A DNA stretch of 64,000 bases from JADGGM01 sp035277485 (lineage in GTDB: Bacteria; Gemmatimonadota; Gemmatimonadetes; Gemmatimonadales; Gemmatimonadaceae), in assembly GCA_035277485.1 (NCBI GenBank), contig DATEKK010000226.1, forward strand, positions 1-64,000. The letters are read 5' to 3'. Both the position numbers and the translations under genes were made by a program. The notes under the pieces were generated by a model. It made no database searches, had not been told where the DNA came from, and saw only the letters and a program-made list of their open reading frames with translations. Below, piece after piece: positions 8,921 through 17,429 of this stretch; the first letter of the stretch is position 1; the number at the start of each line of letters is the position of its first letter.

Positions 8921-9409
8921 TCACCCGCCCTCAAGAGGGATGATTGTTACATCCGCGCGTCCGTTCACGATCGTGAGCCGCCCCACACTCGGCACGAGGT
9001 CGAATCGGCGCGGGCCGGCGGCGCCGGGATTCACCACGAGACGGCCATCCAGCCACGTGACCATCGCGCGGTGCGTGTGGCCGTACACCAGCACGTCGCC
9101 GGCGTAGAGCGCGGCGAGGGGCTCCGGCTTCGGTTGGCCCAGCTCGTGACCGTGGCTCACGTGGATGCGCACGCCGGCCACATCGCGCACGAGCTCCTGC
9201 GTGAGGCGCGGGTCGTCGGGATCGTCGGTGTTGCCGAACACCGCCTCGACCGGCGCAATGAGCGCGAGCTCGTCGAGCACGTCGTCGCCGCCGACATCGC
9301 CCGCGTGGAGAATGAGCGAGACGCCGGCGAGCGCATCGAAGACGCTGGCCCGGACGAGGCCGTGCGTGTCCGAGATGAGGCCGACGACGACCGGATGATC
9401 GTTAGGCAT
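8921..9409 (-). CDS. YfcE/MJ0936-type metallophosphoesterase
   Basis: The 162-residue protein has the compact calcineurin-like fold. Metal-binding motifs are in order: LISDTHGLV, ILHAGDVGG, GNTDD, VSHGHE and YGHTHRAM, ending in the family NPGAAGPRRFD. Relatives are phosphodiesterases of uncertain physiological substrate. The start overlaps the ubiX-like stop by 8 bases, making it the last gene of the quinone cluster, although its reaction has no obvious link to quinones. Its first codons are ATG-CCT-AAC, another start embedded in the heptamer. Confidence 0.85.
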   Translation of the reverse strand: MPNDHPVVVGLISDTHGLVRASVFDALAGVSLILHAGDVGGDDVLDELALIAPVEAVFGNTDDPDDPRLTQELVRDVAGVRIHVSHGHELGQPKPEPLAALYAGDVLVYGHTHRAMVTWLDGRLVVNPGAAGPRRFDLVPSVGRLTIVNGRADVTIIPLEGG

Positions 9410-10028
9410 CGGCGCCGCGCCGCGGCGCCGCGTCGCCCCACCGTCCGCTCAGCCGGTGATCCACGCCCAGGTGGTCGAGCACGCGCGCGACGATGAAGTC
9501 GACCAGGTCGTCGATCCGCGTCGGGCCGTGATAGAATCCCGGTGCCGCGGGCAGCACGATCGCGCCCGCGCGAGAGACGCGCAGCATGTTCTCGAGGTGG
9601 ACGATGCTCAGCGGGGTCTCGCGCGGAACCAGAAGCAGCGGGCGCCGTTCCTTGAGCGTCACGTCGGCGGCGCGCTCGATGAGCGACCGCGACGTGCCGT
9701 GCGCGATGGCGGCGAGCGTCCCCATCGAGCACGGACACACCACCATCCCGCTCGACCGCGCCGACCCGGATGCCGGTGCCGCGCCGCGATCGCCGTCATC
9801 GTACACCGTGACCGCGGCATCCCACCGCGCGGCGCCCACGCGGCTCCGGAGTGCGGCCACATCCGCGATCCCCGCTTCCATGCCTAACAATCGCCATCCG
9901 TGCGACGAGACGATGAGCGACACGGGACGCGTGGCGAGCGCAAGCTGTTCGACCAGCCGCACGGCGTAGGGCGCGCCGGACGCGCCGGTGATCGCGACGA
10001 GGACCGGCGGCGTGCGGCCGGTGCTCAC
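9402..10028 (-). CDS. UbiX/Pad1/MqnM-type flavin prenyltransferase
   Basis: The 208-residue flavoprotein makes prenylated FMN, the cofactor of UbiD decarboxylases. Motifs are VAITGASGAPYAVRLVEQL at the N-terminus, VVCPCSMGTLAAIAHG in the middle, and PLLLVPRETPLSIVHLENM followed by PAAPGFYHGP. The GTG start overlaps the stop of the UbiA-like gene. Placement directly after UbiA and UbiD homologues supports supply of prFMN to the neighbouring decarboxylase. In a futalosine-pathway organism the same protein would be MqnM. Confidence 0.9.
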   Translation of the reverse strand: MSTGRTPPVLVAITGASGAPYAVRLVEQLALATRPVSLIVSSHGWRLLGMEAGIADVAALRSRVGAARWDAAVTVYDDGDRGAAPASGSARSSGMVVCPCSMGTLAAIAHGTSRSLIERAADVTLKERRPLLLVPRETPLSIVHLENMLRVSRAGAIVLPAAPGFYHGPTRIDDLVDFIVARVLDHLGVDHRLSGRWGDAAPRRGADA

Positions 10029-10945
10029 CGCAACACCCGCTCGGCGAGCACGAAGGCGAAGAACGTGACGCTGATGATGCCGTTCATCGTGAAGAACGCG
10101 GCGTCCAGGCGCGACAGGTCGGCGGGCGTCACCAGCGAATGCTCATAGACGAGCAGGGCCGCGACCACGACGGCGCCGATGATGTACAGAATGCCGCCGC
10201 CTAACGCAACGCCGGCGACGATCAGGCAGGCCACCGTCATCGTGTGCAGCACGCGGGCAATGCGGATCGCGCCGAGCTCGCCGAAGCGCACCGGCAGCGA
10301 GTGCAACCCGTGCTGGCGGTCGAATCCGATGTCCTGCAGCGCGTAGAAGATGTCGAATCCGCCCACCCATCCCATCACCGCGAGGGCGAGCAGCAGCAGC
10401 GCCCACCAGGGCCGGCTCCACGCGCCCGTTACGGCGAGATAGCCGCCGACGGGCGCGATGCCGGTGCCGAGGCCGAGTGCCAGGTGCGCGAAGTGGGTGA
10501 AGCGCTTGGTGTAGCTGTAGAAAAACACCCAGCCTAACGCAACCGGAGACAGCCAGGCGCAGAGCGGGTTGAGCTGCCATGCCGCGAACACGAATACCCC
10601 GGCCGCCACGGCGACCGCCGCCGCAGCCTCGCGCACGTGGATCGCGCCCGTTGGAATCTCGCGGCGTGCCGTACGGGGATTCACGGCGTCCAGCCGTCGG
10701 TCCGCGATGCGGTTGAATCCCATCGCGGCGAAGCGCGCGGCCGTGAACGCCACCGCCACCCAGGCCACGATCCGCCAGGTCACGGGTTGCTCGTAGCTCG
10801 CGAGCACCACGCCCACCAGCGCGAAGGGCAGCGCGAACAGCGTGTGCGGCAGCTTGACGAGGTTGACGTACCGCGTGAGCCGCGACGCGCCGTCGAACGT
10901 CTGTCCCTCGCGCACGGGCGTGCTCTCCGCCGTCACGCCGCGCAC
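10025..10945 (-). CDS. UbiA-family prenyltransferase (UbiA or MqnP type)
   Basis: The 306-residue membrane protein has about eight hydrophobic segments. The two aspartate-rich prenyl-diphosphate motifs are visible as NRIADRRLDAVNPRTARRE and DIFYALQDIGFDRQHGLHS. It attaches a polyprenyl tail to an aromatic acid in quinone synthesis. The neighbours UbiD, UbiX and UbiE homologues fit either ubiquinone or the late menaquinone (futalosine) pathway as MqnP. The GTG start is inferred from the conserved beginning of the homologous region (ASRLTRYVNLVKLPHTLFA). Confidence 0.88.
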   Translation of the reverse strand: MRGVTAESTPVREGQTFDGASRLTRYVNLVKLPHTLFALPFALVGVVLASYEQPVTWRIVAWVAVAFTAARFAAMGFNRIADRRLDAVNPRTARREIPTGAIHVREAAAAVAVAAGVFVFAAWQLNPLCAWLSPVALGWVFFYSYTKRFTHFAHLALGLGTGIAPVGGYLAVTGAWSRPWWALLLLALAVMGWVGGFDIFYALQDIGFDRQHGLHSLPVRFGELGAIRIARVLHTMTVACLIVAGVALGGGILYIIGAVVVAALLVYEHSLVTPADLSRLDAAFFTMNGIISVTFFAFVLAERVLR

Positions 10946-10976
10946 CAGGCGGCGCCGCGAATGCCTAACGGAGCGC

Positions 10977-12461
10977 TCACGAGCCGAGCGGGATGCCTAA
11001 CTCTGGCCAACGCGCGCGGATGCGCGCATCGGTGGCCGCGTCCATCACCACGCGGCCCGGCCACGGCCGCTCGAAGCCTTCCTCCGGCCACTTGCGCGTG
11101 GCATCGAGACCCATCTTCGACCCGTACGTGAACGCCCGGCTCGAATGATCGAGCACGTCGATGGGACCCATCGTGAACCGCGCGTCGCGCTCGGGATCCA
11201 GATTGTTGAGCGCCACCCACCACGCTTCCTGCGGGTCGCGCACGTTCACGTCCTTGTCCACGACCACGATGAGCTTCGCCAGCGCCATCAAACCCTGCCC
11301 CCACATCGCGTTCATCACCTTGTGCGCGTGCCCCGGATACTGCTTGTCGATCGACACGAACACGAGGTTGTGGAAGATGCCTTCCGCCGGCATGTGATAG
11401 TCGACGATTTCCGGAATCGTCAGCTTGAGCAACGGCAGAAAGATGCGCTCCGTGGCATGGCCCAGGTAGAAATCTTCCATTGGCGGACGCCCAACGATGG
11501 TCGTGGCGTACACCGGATTCTCGCGCATTGTCACCGCTGTCACGTGCACGCACGGATAGAGATCGGCCAGCGAATAAAATCCCGTGTGATCGCCGAACGG
11601 GCCTTCTCTGACTAACGGTTCGCGCGGATCGATGTAGCCTTCGATCACGATCTCCGCGTCGGACGGCACTTGGAGATCGCACGTGACGGCCTTGGCGAGC
11701 GAAACCGGCTCGCGCCGCAGGAATCCCGCGAACAGGAATTCATCCACGGTCGGCGGCAGCGGCGCCGACGCGGCGTACACCGACGCCGGATCCGCGCCGA
11801 TCGCGATGCACACCGGCATCGTCTCGCCGCGCTCCGCCATCACGCGCCAATGCGCGGCACCCACTTTGTGCCGCTGCCAGTGCATCGCCAGGGTGCGTGA
11901 CCCCAGCTGTTGGACGCGATACATGCCCACGTTCCGGATGCCGCGCACCGGATCGCGCGAAATCACCATCGGCAGCGTGATGTACGGCCCGCCGTCCTCC
12001 GGCCAGCACGTGATGATGGGCAGCCGCTCGAGGTCGATTTCGTCGCCCCGCCAGATTACGGCCTGGCACGGTGGCGCCCCACTGCGCACGCGCGGCGGGA
12101 ACTTGCCCACCTCGAGGAGGCGGGGCAGCAGGGCGAGCTTGCCCAGAATGCCCTCCGGGACCTTGAGCTCGAGCAACTCCGTGATCCGCGCGCCGATCGC
12201 ATCGAGATCGCCTACGCCTAACGCCATCGCCATGCGGCGCATCGAGCCGAAGAGATTGATGGCCACCGGGTACGCCGATCGCGAGCCGTCGCGCAACACC
12301 GCGTGCTCGAACAGCAGCGCCGGTCCGCCGCCCGGGCTCTTCATCACGCGGTCGGCGATCGCGCAGATCTCGAGGTCGACGTTCACCGGCGCGCGCACGC
12401 GCACCAGCTCGCCGGCGGCGTCGAGCGCCGAAAGGAATTCGCCTAACGAATCCAGGCTCAC
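10977..12461 (-). CDS. UbiD-family prFMN-dependent decarboxylase (UbiD or MqnL type)
   Basis: The 494-residue protein is a prenylated-FMN (de)carboxylase. The GTG start at 12461 overlaps the UbiE-like stop (GTGA) and gives MSLDSLGEFLSALDAAGELV. Family landmarks are MYRVQQLGSRTLAMHWQRHK, the active-site region EGPFGDHTGFYS, and GRPPMEDFYLGHATERIFLP. The C-terminus reads DARIRARWPELGIPLGS. It removes the carboxyl group after prenylation of the quinone ring precursor and needs the cofactor made by the adjacent UbiX homologue. Confidence 0.9.
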   Translation of the reverse strand: MSLDSLGEFLSALDAAGELVRVRAPVNVDLEICAIADRVMKSPGGGPALLFEHAVLRDGSRSAYPVAINLFGSMRRMAMALGVGDLDAIGARITELLELKVPEGILGKLALLPRLLEVGKFPPRVRSGAPPCQAVIWRGDEIDLERLPIITCWPEDGGPYITLPMVISRDPVRGIRNVGMYRVQQLGSRTLAMHWQRHKVGAAHWRVMAERGETMPVCIAIGADPASVYAASAPLPPTVDEFLFAGFLRREPVSLAKAVTCDLQVPSDAEIVIEGYIDPREPLVREGPFGDHTGFYSLADLYPCVHVTAVTMRENPVYATTIVGRPPMEDFYLGHATERIFLPLLKLTIPEIVDYHMPAEGIFHNLVFVSIDKQYPGHAHKVMNAMWGQGLMALAKLIVVVDKDVNVRDPQEAWWVALNNLDPERDARFTMGPIDVLDHSSRAFTYGSKMGLDATRKWPEEGFERPWPGRVVMDAATDARIRARWPELGIPLGS

Positions 12462-13258
12462 GCGCGCCGCTCGCCCCAGTGCACGGCGGTGACGCCCATC
12501 GTGAGCCGCTCGTAGCGAACGTCCGAGAGGCCCGCCTGCTCCAAGTGCGCCGCGAGCGCGGGCGCCGGCGGAAAATGCGCCACCGACTCCGGCAGATACC
12601 GGTACGCCGTCCGATGACCGCTCACCACGCGGCCCACGAGCGGCAGCAGCTGCCGGAAATACACCTCGTAGACGCCGCGCACGACGGCCGAGGGCGGCGC
12701 GGAACAGTCGAGCACCACGAGTCGCGCACCCGGCTTGAGCACGCGAACGAGCTCGCGCAGCCCGGCATCGATGTCCGCGAAGTTGCGCACACCAAAGGCG
12801 ACCATCGCGCCGTCCACCGATTGGTTGCCTAACGGAAGCTGCAGCGCATCGGCCACCACCGCGCGCACGGCCGCGTTGCCCACCTTCGCGCGACCGGCCC
12901 GCAGCATGGCCTCCGCGAAATCGGCCGCGACCACCGTCCCCGCGAACTTTGGGCGACGCGACAGCTCGACGCTCATGTCCAACGTGCCCGCACACGCGTC
13001 GAGGTAGAGCCCGCGCGGACGCCGCTCCCAGCCGAGCACGTCGATCGCCCGGCGGCGCCACCGTCCGTCGATGCTGAAGCTGAGCAGCCGGTTGAGGAGA
13101 TCGTACGTCGGCGCAATCTCGGAGAACATCCGCCGCACGTACCGTCGCTTGACGACGGCGCTCGACTCCGCACCACTCTCCCCCTCGACGTCCGCCGCAC
13201 CGCGTCCTGCGCCCGCTGCCTCGAGCGCTTCGCGTCGTTCCGTGTCGACCGCAGACAT
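12458..13258 (-). CDS. Demethylmenaquinone/2-polyprenyl-benzoquinol methyltransferase (UbiE/MenG)
   Basis: The 266-residue SAM methyltransferase carries out the C-methylation of menaquinone or ubiquinone. It has the UbiE signatures YDLLNRLLSFSIDGRWRR and YRYLPESVAHFP, and motif I LDACAGTLDMSVELSRR. It has an extra 30-residue acidic N-terminal extension rich in Ala, Glu and Gly. It is the first gene of the UbiE-UbiD-UbiA-UbiX run and diverges from the ECF sigma gene with a gap of about 50 bases. Whether the product is menaquinone or ubiquinone cannot be decided here. Confidence 0.9.
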   Translation of the reverse strand: MSAVDTERREALEAAGAGRGAADVEGESGAESSAVVKRRYVRRMFSEIAPTYDLLNRLLSFSIDGRWRRRAIDVLGWERRPRGLYLDACAGTLDMSVELSRRPKFAGTVVAADFAEAMLRAGRAKVGNAAVRAVVADALQLPLGNQSVDGAMVAFGVRNFADIDAGLRELVRVLKPGARLVVLDCSAPPSAVVRGVYEVYFRQLLPLVGRVVSGHRTAYRYLPESVAHFPPAPALAAHLEQAGLSDVRYERLTMGVTAVHWGERRA

Positions 13259-13310
13259 TCTGGAAAAATTGGGTCGTCGCGAAAGCCGACGCAAGCGCGA
13301 TGCTGGATGC

Positions 13311-13976
13311 ATGAGGCTCGCCGCGCTAACTTGCGCGAGCATCGGCCGGTTGACCGTCTCGCACTCGATCGAGTTGCCGTCTTCCTACGATCTCTCGACC
13401 CTCCCAGATGCCGATGTCGCAACCCTCGCCAAGGAAGGACGGGAGGCGGCGTTTCGGGAGCTGGTCCACCGATACGAACGGCCCGTCTTCTCGCTCATCT
13501 TCCGCATGGTCCGCGATCGCGAGACCGCGGAGGATCTCGCACAGGACACGTTCGTCCGCGTCCTGAACCACATCGATCGCTATCGCCCGGAATTCAAGTT
13601 CTCGAGCTGGTTGTTCAAGATCGCGAACAACCTGACGATCGATCATCTCCGAAAACGCCAGCTCGACACGATCAGCATCGAAGGCTCGCCCCACGCGGCC
13701 ACATCGGCCGAAGCCGAGGCGACGTCGGTGGACGTGCGGTCGCACGATGAATCGCCGCTCGAAGAGATCGAGTCGCGCGAGCTCGGCGGCGCCATCGAAC
13801 GCGCGATCGCGCAACTCCGTCCCGAGTACCGCTCCTGCATTCTGCTGCGCCACGTCGAGGGCCGGTCGTACGAGGAAATAGCCGCCACCCTCGACCTGCC
13901 CCTGGGCACGGTCAAAACGTACATCCATCGCGCCCGGCATGAGCTCCGGGACGCCCTGGCGCACCTGCGTACCTGA
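13311..13976 (+). CDS. ECF sigma factor
   Basis: The protein has about 221 residues. Region 2 is clear (FRELVHRYERPVFSLIFRM, then ETAEDLAQDTFVRVLNHI and FSSWLFKIANNLTIDHLRKR), followed by an acidic linker of about 45 residues. Region 4 contains LRHVEGRSYEEIAATLDL and GTVKTYIHRARHELRD. An anti-sigma factor gene follows by 47 bases. The ATG at 13311 is the first start; a later start near the ELPSSYD segment is possible. No copy of the GTTAGGC word lies inside this gene. Confidence 0.9.
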   Translation: MRLAALTCASIGRLTVSHSIELPSSYDLSTLPDADVATLAKEGREAAFRELVHRYERPVFSLIFRMVRDRETAEDLAQDTFVRVLNHIDRYRPEFKFSSWLFKIANNLTIDHLRKRQLDTISIEGSPHAATSAEAEATSVDVRSHDESPLEEIESRELGGAIERAIAQLRPEYRSCILLRHVEGRSYEEIAATLDLPLGTVKTYIHRARHELRDALAHLRT

Positions 13977-14023
13977 CATGAAACCCTCTGGCACACTGCA
14001 ACGTACGACATGGTGGAGGTCCC

Positions 14024-14605
14024 GTGGATAGACACCTGCTCCCCGAAGAGATCGATCAGCTGCTTGACGGCGACGTCGGCTTTGGCACGGCGCCGCTCAA
14101 AATGCATCTGCGCGCATGCGACACGTGCCGCGCCGAGCTCGACGACGCACGCGCGTTGGTCCGGCAGCTGGAGCATCTCCCGCACTACCAGCCGTCCGCG
14201 ATGTTCACGGACCGCGTGCTGGGTCAGGTCCAGGTGTTCATCCCGTGGCACGTCACGGCCCTCGACATGCTCCGCGGCTGGATGCCGCAGACGCGGACTG
14301 GTCGGGCGTTCGCGTGGACCGGATTCGGGAGCGCGGCGGTGGTGCTCACGGCGGTGTCACTCTGGCTGCTCACACGACTCGACGCGGTAATTTTCGCGAT
14401 CGACATGGCCGTGGGCCGAGTGCGTGCGGCCGTCGGCAGCGGCGTTGCCGACGTGGTCGCGACGCTCTTCGGCAGCAGCGCCGTCCACGCGTTCCGAACG
14501 AGCGGGGCGGCCGGTCTCTGGATCGCGCTCACGGTGTTGTTGTTGTTCGCCGCCGTCACCGCCCGCGCGATGCGCGCGGTTGTGGCGGGTCCGCGCCGTC
14601 GTTAG
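14024..14605 (+). CDS. Anti-sigma factor with zinc-finger (zf-HC2) N-terminus
   Basis: The 193-residue protein has a GTG start preceded by GGAGG. Its N-terminus carries the ZAS-like H-x3-C-x2-C pattern (MHLRACDTCRAEL), and two hydrophobic segments follow (SAAVVLTAVSLWLLT and GLWIALTVLLLFAAVT). This is the layout of a membrane anti-sigma factor that holds the ECF sigma of the preceding gene until an envelope signal releases it. The two downstream envelope genes are likely co-transcribed and may be part of the regulon. Confidence 0.85.
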   Translation: MDRHLLPEEIDQLLDGDVGFGTAPLKMHLRACDTCRAELDDARALVRQLEHLPHYQPSAMFTDRVLGQVQVFIPWHVTALDMLRGWMPQTRTGRAFAWTGFGSAAVVLTAVSLWLLTRLDAVIFAIDMAVGRVRAAVGSGVADVVATLFGSSAVHAFRTSGAAGLWIALTVLLLFAAVTARAMRAVVAGPRRR

Positions 14606-14611
14606 ACGCCC

Positions 14612-15760
14612 ATGCCCACCCACCGCCCGGTGTATACGCGCGCCGCGATCCTGGCTGCCGCGCTCGCGGTTGCTGCATCAGTCAGTAGTCTCGCGGCCCA
14701 AGCCAAGCACGCACCTGCTCGCTCGGTCAGCGTCGGCGATTCGATTGCCGCCGTCGTCGATTCACTAGCGCGCGACCCGAACGGAATCGCAATCGAGCGG
14801 TCCTCGGTTCAATCCGGCCCGCAGACCGTTCAAGCCGGCGCCACCGTGAACGGGTCGATCGCGTCGTGGCACGGCCCACTGGATGTGCGCGGAACCGTTA
14901 CTGGAAACGCAGTAGCCCTGGGCGGCGATATCGTCGTGCACGCGGGCGGCACCGTACGCGGCGACGCAGTCGCGTTAGGCGGACACGTGCGGCTCGATGG
15001 CGGCACGGTGCAGGGCGAGATGCGCTCGCTCTCGGCCCTCACGGTGGGACCGTTGGCCAAGACCGCTCCACGCACGCCGGCGCAAGCCACCAAGCGCTCG
15101 CTCTCGCTCGCGGTCGGTTGGTACCTCGTCCTCGCCGTGATCGGGCTCTTTGCGGCGCTCTTCGCGCGCGGCAACCTCGAGACGATCGCCGAGCGCATCC
15201 GCGATGATTTTTCGCGGTCGTTCCTCTACGGCGTCGTCGGACAGATCGCGCTCCTGCCCGCGCTCGTCGTCGGCATCGTCGCGCTGTGCATCACGGTCAT
15301 CGGCATTCTGCTCATTCCCTTCGCCATCGTCGGATTCGTCCTGGGCGGCGCGGGCGCGCTCGCGCTCGGCTTCCTCGCCATGTCGTACGTGACGGGCGAA
15401 GCAGCCATGCGGTGGCGCGGTGCGGTGTCGCCCTACACGCCGCCGCCGGTGGTGCAGTTCCTGTTCATCGGGCTCTCGCTGTACTTCGTCCTCTGGATGG
15501 TGGGCGGCCTGATGTCGTGGGCGGGATGGTTCGGCGCTCTGTTGCGGTTGATTGCCGCAATGGTCACGTGGGTCGCCGTTACTGTTGGCTTCGGCGCGAC
15601 GCTCGCGTCCCGTGGCGGCACCCGCGCGCCTGGCGGGCGTGTGCCGCCGCCGCAGGTCCCGCCCCCGGTGTCCGACACTAGTTGGCAGACGCCGACGCCC
15701 GTGTCCGGCGTCGCAGCCGCGCGGCGTCCCACGCCGCCGCCCCGCTCGATCCAACGCTGA
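14612..15760 (+). CDS. Exported bactofilin-like membrane protein
   Basis: The 382-residue protein has a signal peptide (to about ASVSSLAAQA). A short beta-helical region of repeated GTVxGxAVALGG units (about residues 80-140) recalls polymer-forming bactofilins. Four or more hydrophobic segments follow (AVGWYLVLAVIGLFAALFA and later), with a proline-rich tail (PPPQVPPPVSD). It sits six bases after the anti-sigma gene and overlaps the next start in TGATG. The function is not known; context suggests an envelope-stress target or sensor partner. Confidence 0.7.
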   Translation: MPTHRPVYTRAAILAAALAVAASVSSLAAQAKHAPARSVSVGDSIAAVVDSLARDPNGIAIERSSVQSGPQTVQAGATVNGSIASWHGPLDVRGTVTGNAVALGGDIVVHAGGTVRGDAVALGGHVRLDGGTVQGEMRSLSALTVGPLAKTAPRTPAQATKRSLSLAVGWYLVLAVIGLFAALFARGNLETIAERIRDDFSRSFLYGVVGQIALLPALVVGIVALCITVIGILLIPFAIVGFVLGGAGALALGFLAMSYVTGEAAMRWRGAVSPYTPPPVVQFLFIGLSLYFVLWMVGGLMSWAGWFGALLRLIAAMVTWVAVTVGFGATLASRGGTRAPGGRVPPPQVPPPVSDTSWQTPTPVSGVAAARRPTPPPRSIQR

Positions 15761-16656
15761 TGCGCACGCGCACGTTGCGGTCCTGGCTGGCGATCCTGGC
15801 GCCCACCCTGATGGTCGTGTCCGCCGGGCAGGTCCACGCGCAGGAATGGCGCACGGTGAATGCCTCGCGTCAGCGAGCCACTTCCGATTCGCTGCGGCTT
15901 CGCGTGTACTTCGGCGCCGGCACGTTCAACCTCGCCGCCGCGACGGAGCCGCTGCTGTACAACGTCGAAATGCGATACGACGCCGGACGCGTGCGCCCCG
16001 TGCACCGCTACGACGCGGCAACCGGCACGCTCACGATCCGCTCGGACAGTGCGATCGGGCATCCGTTCTCGCTCGACCTCAAGCGCGGCGGCCTCAACTT
16101 CACCGGCCCGAGCGACGACCGCAACGGGACCGATCTGACGGTAGGCCTGGCGCGCGGGGTCCCGCTCGACCTCTCGCTCTCGTTAGGCGCGTGCGATGCG
16201 ACGCTCGACCTGGCGAACCTGTCGGTGCGGCGCCTCGAGCTCGAGAGCGGCGCGAGTCAGACGACCGTTACGTTCGGGACGCCGAACCCGGTCGCGATGT
16301 CGTCGCTCGATCTCGACATCGGCGCGGCCGGCCTCACGGTCAACTCCCTCGGCAACGCCCACGCGTCGACGGTGAACGTGTCGGCCGGCGTCGGCGGCGC
16401 GGAGCTCGACCTGGGCGGCACGTGGAGCGGCACGATGAACCTGGTGGTGCGTGCTGCGTTAGGCGGTATCACGCTCCACATTCCGCAGGATGTCGGTGTC
16501 GAGGCGCGCGTCGCCAAAACGCTCGGTAGCCTCGACGCCCCCGACTTGAGCGAGCGCGACGGGACGTACTACTCGTCCAACTGGAGCAGCGCGACGCGCA
16601 AGGTGGTGATCGACGCCACGGCGACGCTCGCCGGCCTCGAGATCACCCGCGACTGA
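15760..16656 (+). CDS. Exported protein with LiaF/toast-rack-like domain
   Basis: The 298-residue protein starts at the ATG overlapping the previous stop, giving a signal peptide ending near VHAQEW. The rest is predicted beta-rich, with repeated Gly/Asp/Leu strands such as LSLGACDATLDLANLSVRRLELESG and ALGGITLHIPQDVGVEARV. The last motif is typical of the LiaF C-terminal (DUF2154/toast-rack) family, which takes part in envelope-stress sensing. It is the last gene of the sigma/anti-sigma unit and converges with the next minus-strand operon. Confidence 0.7.
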   Translation: MRTRTLRSWLAILAPTLMVVSAGQVHAQEWRTVNASRQRATSDSLRLRVYFGAGTFNLAAATEPLLYNVEMRYDAGRVRPVHRYDAATGTLTIRSDSAIGHPFSLDLKRGGLNFTGPSDDRNGTDLTVGLARGVPLDLSLSLGACDATLDLANLSVRRLELESGASQTTVTFGTPNPVAMSSLDLDIGAAGLTVNSLGNAHASTVNVSAGVGGAELDLGGTWSGTMNLVVRAALGGITLHIPQDVGVEARVAKTLGSLDAPDLSERDGTYYSSNWSSATRKVVIDATATLAGLEITRD

Positions 16657-16664
16657 CCGTTCCG

Positions 16665-17429
16665 TTAGGCGCCGGGCGGAGCCGGCCGTAGCACCACGTG
16701 GGCGCCCCGCGAAACGCCCAGCGCCCCGCCCGCGCTGCCGTCGCGCACCGCAATCTCGAGCAGCCCCGAAGACCCGATCACCGCGACCACCTCGCCGGAC
16801 GCGACCTCGCCGTACGATCGCAGGATGGGCACCACGCGGTCGCCGAGCACCACCGATCCGCCGCGCGGCGCGACCAGATTCGTGATGAGATTTCCGAACC
16901 GGTCGATCGTGATCACTTCGCCGGACACCGACCCATCCGCGAGTCGCTTGGCCTCCGGCGTCCGGCGCACGATCGGCGCGTCGTAGGTCCGGCCCAACGC
17001 CTCGAGCGGCGATCCGCCGGCGAGGCGCGCGGCGGCCGGTGCGAACACGTCGCGACCGTGAAACGTGGCCGTGGCCGTGGCCGGGATCGCGAGCTCCACC
17101 ACGCGCACGTCGGACCGGAGGAGCGCCGGCGACAGCACGCCGTTGTCGGGACCAACGAGAAACCGGCCGTCGCTCTCCACGGCCAGCGCGGCACGCGGCG
17201 TGCCGACGCCCGGGTCCACCACCACCAGGTGGATCGTGCCTAACGGAAACCGCCGCCAGTACCGCGCGATCGCGAGCCGCGCACCGTCCACGTCCTGCGG
17301 CGCCACATCGTGCGCGATGTCCACGAGCTGCGCCTGCGGGTGCATCGCGTAGATCACGCCCTTCATCTCGCCGGCGTAGCCGTCGGCAGTGCCGAAATCG
17401 GTGAGCAGCGTGATCAACGCCATGGTCAC
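16665..17429 (-). CDS. SAM hydroxide adenosyltransferase (DUF62 family)
   Basis: The 254-residue protein starts MTMALITLLTDFGTADGYAGEMKGV, the hallmark of the fluorinase-related family that converts SAM and water to adenosine and methionine. Further landmarks are HLVVVDPGVGT, FLVGPDNGVLSP and TIDRFGNLITNL. Its physiological role is unclear in most bacteria. The GTG start overlaps the MATE stop (GTGA); an internal ATG two codons later is an alternative. It converges on the toast-rack gene with only eight bases between the stops. Confidence 0.9.
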   Translation of the reverse strand: MTMALITLLTDFGTADGYAGEMKGVIYAMHPQAQLVDIAHDVAPQDVDGARLAIARYWRRFPLGTIHLVVVDPGVGTPRAALAVESDGRFLVGPDNGVLSPALLRSDVRVVELAIPATATATFHGRDVFAPAAARLAGGSPLEALGRTYDAPIVRRTPEAKRLADGSVSGEVITIDRFGNLITNLVAPRGGSVVLGDRVVPILRSYGEVASGEVVAVIGSSGLLEIAVRDGSAGGALGVSRGAHVVLRPAPPGA

